DNA from: Paenibacillus piri
GTDB taxonomy: Bacteria; Bacillota; Bacilli; Paenibacillales; NBRC-103111
Direction of reading: 5' to 3'
DNA: 64,000 bases
NCBI RefSeq assembly: GCF_004354045.1
Contig: NZ_SMRT01000020.1
Location: 81,680-145,679, forward strand
Made by a program: the position numbers and the translations under genes. Positions 59,167-64,000 of the stretch are shown piece after piece; the first letter of the stretch is position 1, and each line of letters opens with the position of its first letter. The notes under the pieces were generated by a model that did not search any database, had not been told where the DNA came from, and worked only from the letters and a program-made list of their open reading frames with translations.

Positions 59167-59994
59167 ATGACTGCGAACCGAATCCACCGGGCGGTCGTAT
59201 ATGCGGCTTTGACGGTGTTGAGCCTTTTGTTCAGCCTCCCCTTCCTTTTTATGATCGGGACGTCGTTTAAAAGCTATGACGATATTGTCGCCTCGCCGTT
59301 GAATCCGATTCCGCTCCGGCCGACTTTGTCGAACTTTACGCTGTTGTTTGAGAAGATTCCGTTCTGGACACAATTTTTTAACGGCGTCTTTATTGCTGTA
59401 TCGGTTTCCATCCTGGCCATGGTGTGCAACGCTTTGGTCGCCTACGGATTTTCGAGATACGAGTTTAAGGGGAAACAGGCGCTGTTCACGGTCGTAATTG
59501 CGACCATTCTGATTCCATCGCAAATGACGCTCGTTCCGAGCTTCATTATGTTCAAGCAGTGGGGCTGGCTCGATACGTTCATGCCGCTTATTTTGCCCGG
59601 CGCCGTTTCGGCGATGAACATATTTCTGTGCCGCCAGGTGATGACGGCGATTCCGAAGGAGCTGTACGAAAGCGCGCGCGTCGACGGCAGCTCGGAATGG
59701 GGCACGTTTCTCCGGATCGCGGTGCCTCTCTCGATGAGCGGCATCGGTATTGTCGGGCTGCTGAACTTCATGAACGCCTGGAACGATTATTTGAGTCCGC
59801 TCATTTTTTTGGTATCCGAACATAAAATGACGCTTTCGGTCGGCATTTCGACGATGAACAATCCTTACAAGGAAGACTATGCGACGCCGATTACGGGCGC
59901 ATTCCTGATGGCGGTTCCCGTACTTGTGTTGCTGAGCGTCGTCGGGCGTAAATATTTTATAAGCGGGGTTGCCGCAGGCGCTGTAAAAGGCTGA
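59167..59994 (+). CDS. CUT1 sugar ABC permease (MalG/LacG-like)
   Basis: 275 residues. TM1 is AVVYAALTVLSLLFSLPFLF, followed by MIGTSFKSYDDIVASPLNPI. The EAA loop is ESARVDGSSEWGTFLRIAVP, and the end GRKYFISGVAAGAVKG is the usual C-terminal signature. ATG 59167 follows GGGGGG. It pairs with the permease encoded upstream. A hairpin terminator and a dispersed repeat separate it from the convergent AraC gene. Confidence 0.93.
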   Translation: MTANRIHRAVVYAALTVLSLLFSLPFLFMIGTSFKSYDDIVASPLNPIPLRPTLSNFTLLFEKIPFWTQFFNGVFIAVSVSILAMVCNALVAYGFSRYEFKGKQALFTVVIATILIPSQMTLVPSFIMFKQWGWLDTFMPLILPGAVSAMNIFLCRQVMTAIPKELYESARVDGSSEWGTFLRIAVPLSMSGIGIVGLLNFMNAWNDYLSPLIFLVSEHKMTLSVGISTMNNPYKEDYATPITGAFLMAVPVLVLLSVVGRKYFISGVAAGAVKG

Positions 59995-60117
59995 ACGCCG
60001 GCAGGCCGAAGCGGCGGACGGCAGCTGGCGTACAGTTAAGAGATATATCTGTTCGAGCAGTCACTCCAGCCGTCGTTCCTCTCCGATCCAGCCTGGCGCA
60101 TGCAAACATAACGAAAT

Positions 60118-60147
60118 AGCCTGAGGCGCAGCCTCAGGCTTTGTCTT
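60118..60147 (+). terminator. Terminator after the sugar ABC operon
   Basis: AGCCTGAGGC (60118-60127) pairs perfectly with GCCTCAGGCT (60131-60140) and is followed by TTGTCTTTG. Confidence 0.8.
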
Positions 60148-60150
60148 TGT

Positions 60151-60240
60151 TAGTTGTAAGGAAAGTATAAGTTTTATACTTTGCTTTGCACAATCTTGTC
60201 AAACGCGCACGTCCCCTTAAGACGGTGTAGCCGTTATCCT
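60151..60240 (+). repeat. Dispersed intergenic element, copy 2
   Basis: Starts TAGTTGT and contains TATAAGTTTTATACTTTGC, TTGTCAAACG, CGTCC-CCTTAA-GACGG and TAGCCGTTATCCT. It aligns with 2613-2698 in the same orientation, with a few short indels. Confidence 0.7.
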
Positions 60241-60275
60241 TGTACCGAGCCCGTCAACATCCGGCTACATGACCT

Positions 60276-61103
60276 TCAGGACGTAACCGGCTTGTTGTAA
60301 TGCTCCTTGCGAATGTCGCTCGGCGTTAAGCCGGTATGGCGTTTAATGGTCCGGGCAAAATGGTACGACGTTTTAAAACCGGCCTGCTCGGCGATTTCCC
60401 CGATATTGAGCCCGGTGCTGCGCAGCAGCTCCAGCCCCTTCTTTACCCGGTATTTCCATAAATATTGAATCGGCGTCATACCTTCGTCGCGGTGAAACAG
60501 CCGGATCAGATGCTCCGGCGTTTTGCCGGTGATGCGGGATAAATCGCTCAGGCCAAGATCGTCACCGTAGCGCTCGTGAATATGATCGAGCGCCGCCAGT
60601 ATGGCCGGATGCTTCCGGCGGTTCAGGCCCATCTGCAAATATTCGTTGATGTACATCCAGACCGCGGATTGCCCCAAAGCTTTGACGACGCCGTCCTTCC
60701 GGTCGCATCCGTCGTTTTGCAGCGACTGCATCATATCCGTCAGCTGATTCATCCGCCGGGTCAAAGGGATATAAAGCGGAAGCGAATTGAAATAAGCTTC
60801 TGCGTCGGGTTCGAGCGGCTCGGCGGCTACCGCGATCCAGCGGTGCCACGTTTCCCGCTTTTCACTGAAGTAAAAATGCTCCTCATGGCCCGGTTTCAGC
60901 AGCGCGATATGCTCGGAAGGGACGGTATGGGAAATGCCGTCAATTTCGACCGTCATGGACCCGGTATGGACGAGGACAAGCTGCAGGTCGGGCTGAATCC
61001 GCGGGCCGAACTTGCCGCCCGGACCGTATACGACGGTTCCCGCATATGCGGATGTAACAACGAAAGAAGGCGGAGCAGCGTCCGTCTTGAATTGATCGTC
61101 CAT
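60276..61103 (-). CDS. AraC-family regulator
   Basis: 275 residues. The N-terminal cupin-like sensor is VHTGSMTVEIDGISHTVPSE, then HIALLKPGHEEHFYFSEKRE. The C-terminal double HTH is LGLSDLSRITGKTPEHLIRL and LNIGEIAEQAGFKTSYHFAR, ending SDIRKEHYNKPVTS. It lies 52 nt downstream of a phytanoyl-CoA-dioxygenase-like gene on the same strand and converges on the sugar ABC operon. It is placed to control one or both, with the effector probably the imported compound. Confidence 0.87.
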   Translation of the reverse strand: MDDQFKTDAAPPSFVVTSAYAGTVVYGPGGKFGPRIQPDLQLVLVHTGSMTVEIDGISHTVPSEHIALLKPGHEEHFYFSEKRETWHRWIAVAAEPLEPDAEAYFNSLPLYIPLTRRMNQLTDMMQSLQNDGCDRKDGVVKALGQSAVWMYINEYLQMGLNRRKHPAILAALDHIHERYGDDLGLSDLSRITGKTPEHLIRLFHRDEGMTPIQYLWKYRVKKGLELLRSTGLNIGEIAEQAGFKTSYHFARTIKRHTGLTPSDIRKEHYNKPVTS

Positions 61104-61155
61104 CGAGCATTCATCCCTCCCGGGCGCATTCGCCGTCCCGTATCGTTTATTCCCA

Positions 61156-61914
61156 TTATATAAGAGAGATTTTCTTTTTTAAATCATCCCTTTCGATCGT
61201 TGAGTCGTGACGGATATAGTGACATACGTAGGAGCGCCTCCAGCGCTCGGAACGGTTGCGGGTCGAGGAATGGATCAGATTGCTATCGAAAAACAAAATG
61301 TCCCCTTTCTCCATCACCACCGGTATTTCCATGCTTAAGTCGATGTCCTCGACCTCATGAGTCCACGCTTCGTGCTCCTGCAAGTTTTTTACCGCTCCAT
61401 GGGGCAGTACGCCAAGCTTATGGGTACCGGGAATGACATACAGGCAGCCGTTGTCCTCATTGGTGTACTCCATCGCTACCCAGGCGGCGGTCAGCGTATT
61501 CGGGTCGTTTTTGATGTAATAATAATCCTGATGGGCGGCCTGTCCGGGCGAGCCGGGCTCCTTGTAGAAATACATGCTCTGTACGCCGGCAGCCTCATCG
61601 CCAAGCAGCTGCGCCAGCGCGCCGCGAACGACGGGCAGCTTCATCATTTGCAGCGAGAAGCCGTCATGCAGATGCGGATTGAACAGCCGGACGGAATAAC
61701 GGTCCTTGTCGTCAACCGCACTGCCGCCTTTTCGCGGCTTGGCCCAGTCCGGCATCGAATCGGAGGAGCGGATGCTGTGAATGTGCGAATTGAAAGCGTC
61801 GATCAGGTCGTCGCTGCAGCCCTTTTTAATAACAAGATAGCCGTCCTCCCGATAGCACCTGATTTGCTCCGGTGTAAGCGGGTTTAATCTTTCAGATTGG
61901 ACCTGAATGCTCAT
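61156..61914 (-). CDS. Phytanoyl-CoA dioxygenase (PhyH) family enzyme
   Basis: 252 residues from ATG 61914, preceded by AAGGAGGC. LTPEQIRCYREDGYLVIKKG is the family opening. The Fe site is GQAAHQDYYYIKNDPN (HXD) with distal His in ILFFDSNLIHSSTRNRSERW, where the following Arg can bind 2-oxoglutarate. Similarity to the protein at 22682 is limited to these motifs, so it is a family member rather than a recent duplicate. First of two minus-strand genes (AraC second). It may hydroxylate the compound taken up by the adjacent importer. Confidence 0.88.
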   Translation of the reverse strand: MSIQVQSERLNPLTPEQIRCYREDGYLVIKKGCSDDLIDAFNSHIHSIRSSDSMPDWAKPRKGGSAVDDKDRYSVRLFNPHLHDGFSLQMMKLPVVRGALAQLLGDEAAGVQSMYFYKEPGSPGQAAHQDYYYIKNDPNTLTAAWVAMEYTNEDNGCLYVIPGTHKLGVLPHGAVKNLQEHEAWTHEVEDIDLSMEIPVVMEKGDILFFDSNLIHSSTRNRSERWRRSYVCHYIRHDSTIERDDLKKKISLI

Positions 61915-62112
61915 AAATAAGCCTCCTTATAGTATCAAACTGATATGGAATATGGGTTCACAGCTATATTTTATTAGACAATCAGAGGGAATAAAATGCA
62001 CCGGTGCTCATTAATTTGTATCCGCAATTGATAATTCGGACAGGCGCTTATGCCCGAATGGCGCACAGCTGTAAACTAACAATCGTCAATGTCATAAAAC
62101 CTAACAAACATA

Positions 62113-62142
62113 TTGACAATTATTATTTTTGTACACTATACT
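62113..62142 (+). promoter_or_regulatory. Promoter of the guanidine operon
   Basis: TTGACA-N18-TATACT, ending about 70 nt before the riboswitch aptamer. The -35 is perfect. Confidence 0.7.
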
Positions 62143-62208
62143 ACCAATATGCGTTAGGTTTCTATGCAACTTCATAAAGGTTCCCGAGGAAAGAGGTTGG
62201 GAACGGCA

Positions 62209-62364
62209 AACTGTCTAGGGTTCCGTTGGCGGCGGCGGGGAGGCGCGAGTAAGCGTCGCAAGCGGCTGCGCAGTCAAGTCTGGTCCAAGAGATAGTGTAC
62301 GGGAGGCGCTGCGGCGGCATTCGGCGAAGCCCGTATAACACGGAAGGATAAAAGCCTGGGAGAT
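62209..62364 (+). ncRNA. Guanidine-I riboswitch (ykkC class)
   Basis: The conserved blocks of the ykkC/guanidine-I aptamer are present in order: CTAGGGTTCCG at 62215-62225, CTGGTCCAAGAGA at 62280-62292 and ACACGGAAGGATAAAAGCC from 62338, followed by TGGGAGA. A GC-rich variable arm lies between the first two. Guanidine binding stabilises the aptamer and frees the downstream genes from termination: the 3' end of the aptamer (62351-62364) is also the 5' arm of the terminator, a classic transcriptional ON switch. The genes behind it are the expected guanidine-degradation type. Class assignment is by recognition of the conserved blocks. Confidence 0.92.
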
Positions 62365-62392
62365 CATTGTATCTCCCAGGCTTTATTTTTTT
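62351..62392 (+). terminator. Riboswitch-controlled intrinsic terminator
   Basis: AAAGCCTGGGAGAT (62351-62364) pairs perfectly with ATCTCCCAGGCTTT (62371-62384) and is followed by ATTTTTTT. Its 5' arm overlaps the aptamer, making the two structures mutually exclusive. Confidence 0.9.
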
Positions 62393-62496
62393 CGGGGGTT
62401 CCCCCAAAAGTAAGGTCAAGAGTTAAATCGGCGGAAGACCGCGTTCTACGATGTGAAGGAAAGCTGACATGATTAAATAATCGGGAGGTTAGCAGG

Positions 62497-63216
62497 ATGA
62501 ATACGATTTGGAACATGACATTAAACCCCGGAGGAAAATGGTCGGGCTCGATAGGCCGCGGCAAGCTGCTTCGTTTGACGGCACAGGGCGACGGAGCGAA
62601 TGTTTCGATGCTAATGTACAATGCCAAAGATTTAACGGAGCGCTACAACATGCCTGATACGCTGAAGGCGCAGCATACGTCGTATTTGACGAAAGGCCAT
62701 GTGATGATGAGCGATAACGGCCGGGTGCTGGCCAGCATCGTGGAGGACGGACTCGGGTGGCACGATACGATCAGCGGGTACACGAACCGGGCGGAGACTG
62801 ATGCCAAATACGGGGTAACGCGATATCAGGAGCTGCGGAATGATTGGCTGCGCTGCGGTCAGGAAAATTTCGAGGTCGAGCTGGTCCGGAACGGACTCGG
62901 CAAGCGGGATCTGGTCCCGGTCGTCAATCTGTTCGCTAAAGTATATTGCGACGCGCTTGGCGACATGCATTTTCAGCAGGATCACTGCAAAAGGGGGGCG
63001 GCCGTAACGCTGCGCACGGAGATGGGTGTGCTGCTCTTGCTATCCAATACGCCGAATCCGCTCGACCCGTCCGGCGATTATCCGTCGGTTCCCGTCAAGG
63101 TTGAAATACTGTCTGCGGAACCGATGCAATCAGACGACTATTGTGTGAATTTCCGGCCTGAAAATCGTCGGGCGTTCGAGAACACTTGGGAATATTATAC
63201 GCTGCTTGGCATATAG
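62497..63216 (+). CDS. DUF1989 protein, urea/guanidine carboxylase-associated protein 1 (carboxyguanidine deiminase subunit)
   Basis: 239 residues from ATG 62497, with GGGAGG upstream. NPGGKWSGSIGRGKLLRLTA, VSMLMYNAKDLTERYNMPDT and SIVEDGLGWHDTISGYTNRA are typical of UAAP1, formerly called urea-amidolyase-associated. LVPVVNLFAKVYCDALGDMH is a further conserved block. Work on guanidine metabolism showed that the two DUF1989 subunits (CgdA/CgdB) form carboxyguanidine deiminase, acting between guanidine carboxylase and allophanate hydrolase. It sits directly behind the guanidine-I riboswitch, which supports this assignment over a urea role. Confidence 0.88.
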   Translation: MNTIWNMTLNPGGKWSGSIGRGKLLRLTAQGDGANVSMLMYNAKDLTERYNMPDTLKAQHTSYLTKGHVMMSDNGRVLASIVEDGLGWHDTISGYTNRAETDAKYGVTRYQELRNDWLRCGQENFEVELVRNGLGKRDLVPVVNLFAKVYCDALGDMHFQQDHCKRGAAVTLRTEMGVLLLLSNTPNPLDPSGDYPSVPVKVEILSAEPMQSDDYCVNFRPENRRAFENTWEYYTLLGI

Positions 63217-63306
63217 AAGGCATTGTTAACCGGACTTACAGACGACATTCCGCTGACGATAACAAAGTTGAAACGCAGAGCGATAATTAAAGGGAGGAAT
63301 CATTAC

Positions 63307-63957
63307 ATGGCAATATTCAACAGAGTGGAAAGCGTGCGAAACGAAGAGGACGCCATATATAACGGGATTATTCCCGCCGGAGACGGCTGGATGAATGAGC
63401 TGCAGCCGGGTCAAGTGCTGCGGATTGTCGATCTGGAAGGCAATCAGGCGGCAGATACGCTGTTTTTTGATGCGGACCATCCGGACGAACATTACAGTGC
63501 GGTCGCCACGATAGCAGGTCAAGCCAATATTTACTTGACGGCAGGCTCGGTGCTCCGCTCCGAATCGGGCAAAGAGCTGCTCAAAATCGTCGCCGATACT
63601 TGCGGACGCCATGATACGCTAGGCGGAGCCTGCTCGGCCCAGAGCAATACCGTTCGCTACTCGCATGACAAGCTGCCGATGCACAGCTGCCGCGACACGT
63701 TCATGCTGCAGATGTCTCAATATGACGGCCGCTATACAAAACGGGATTTGGCCCCGAACATCAACTTTTTTATGAATGTGCCGGTCACGCCGGAGGGCGG
63801 GCTGGAATTCGCCGACGGCGTATCCGCGCCGGGCTGCTATGTGGAGCTGCAATCGTTGTGCCGCACGATGGTGTTGATCAGCAACTGCCCGCAGCTGAAT
63901 AACCCTTGCAACGCCTACAACCCGACGCCGATCAAGCTTTTGATCTGGAATCATTAA
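63307..63957 (+). CDS. DUF1989 protein, urea/guanidine carboxylase-associated protein 2 (carboxyguanidine deiminase subunit)
   Basis: 216 residues from ATG 63307, 7-8 nt after GGGAGG; the frame from 63223 upstream is rejected. QPGQVLRIVDLEGNQAADTL, VLRSESGKELLKIVADTCGR, HDTLGGACSAQSNTVRYSHD and KRDLAPNINFFMNVPVTPEG match the UAAP2 partner. The conserved CGRHD and GGAC cysteines are probably structural or metal-binding. It pairs with the gene 90 nt upstream as the second deiminase subunit. Only 38 nt separate it from the next start at 63996. Confidence 0.88.
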   Translation: MAIFNRVESVRNEEDAIYNGIIPAGDGWMNELQPGQVLRIVDLEGNQAADTLFFDADHPDEHYSAVATIAGQANIYLTAGSVLRSESGKELLKIVADTCGRHDTLGGACSAQSNTVRYSHDKLPMHSCRDTFMLQMSQYDGRYTKRDLAPNINFFMNVPVTPEGGLEFADGVSAPGCYVELQSLCRTMVLISNCPQLNNPCNAYNPTPIKLLIWNH

Positions 63958-63995
63958 TCTTATACGACATTGACTTCATAAAAAGGGGAATCGCT

Positions 63996-64000
63996 ATGTT
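63996..64000 (+). CDS. Start of the next gene (cut by window edge)
   Basis: AAAAAGGGGAATCGCT precedes ATG at 63996, and only five bases are visible. Operon logic predicts guanidine (urea-family) carboxylase; the sequence shown cannot prove it. Confidence 0.4.

Noticed and set aside
62394..62405. GGGGGTTCCCCC hairpin after the riboswitch terminator
   Set aside because: Very short loop and no T-tract; probably incidental.

Overview
This window reads as chromosome of a spore-forming Firmicute of the Paenibacillus/Cohnella group. The grounds are the mixed GC content, strong GGAGG-type ribosome binding sites, a BclA-like collagen-repeat spore surface protein, CotS and CotSA homologues, YesM/YesN-type two-component regulators, and Lpl/Ytc-type ABC importers with AraC regulators. 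No rRNA, tRNA or CRISPR array was seen.

Layout. (1) 1-15.3 kb is a spore-surface and glycosylation region. It holds the 3' part of a collagen-like protein, a TPR glycosyltransferase, a six-gene minus-strand nucleotide-sugar/glycosyltransferase operon (8668 to 2730), a poly-aspartate protein, and a CotSA/CotS/glycosyltransferase group facing two kinase-like genes. (2) 15.4-32.4 kb is an inducible uptake and catabolism island: AraC, response regulator plus sensor kinase, solute-binding lipoprotein, AraC, phytanoyl-CoA-dioxygenase-like enzyme, two amidohydrolase paralogues flanking a Rieske protein, an unrecognised enzyme-like protein, an Ldh-type dehydrogenase, a second paralogous binding protein, two permeases and a 54-residue ORF. 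No pathway I know has this combination, and it is the best candidate here for an undescribed system. (3) 32.5-38.8 kb carries single genes (WrbA, LysR, GNAT, VOC, SRPBCC, ECF sigma) interrupted by a gene remnant and a broken IS4-type element. (4) 38.8-41.4 kb is AT-rich decay with an inactivated IS110 transposase. (5) 41.4-51.4 kb encodes a flippase, a TetR/RND efflux locus and a MarR/MFS locus, each regulator with a visible palindromic operator. (6) 51.7-55.8 kb is a DeoR-controlled SIS isomerase, class II aldolase and PfkB kinase set for a keto-sugar phosphate route. (7) 56.8-61.9 kb is a second sugar ABC transporter with AraC and another phytanoyl-CoA-dioxygenase-like gene. (8) 62.1-64 kb is a guanidine-I (ykkC) riboswitch with its terminator, followed by two DUF1989 genes and the first bases of a third gene, the start of a guanidine degradation operon.

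How the parts fit. Region 1 would make nucleotide sugars (nucleotidyltransferase, UDP-glucose dehydrogenase, epimerase) and transfer them, probably to spore-surface proteins. Regions 2 and 7 share one plan: AraC-type sensing, lipoprotein-dependent import, then oxidation by an Fe(II)/2-oxoglutarate enzyme. All calls come from reading the sequence. Family names are recognition by motif, and substrates are inference unless stated.
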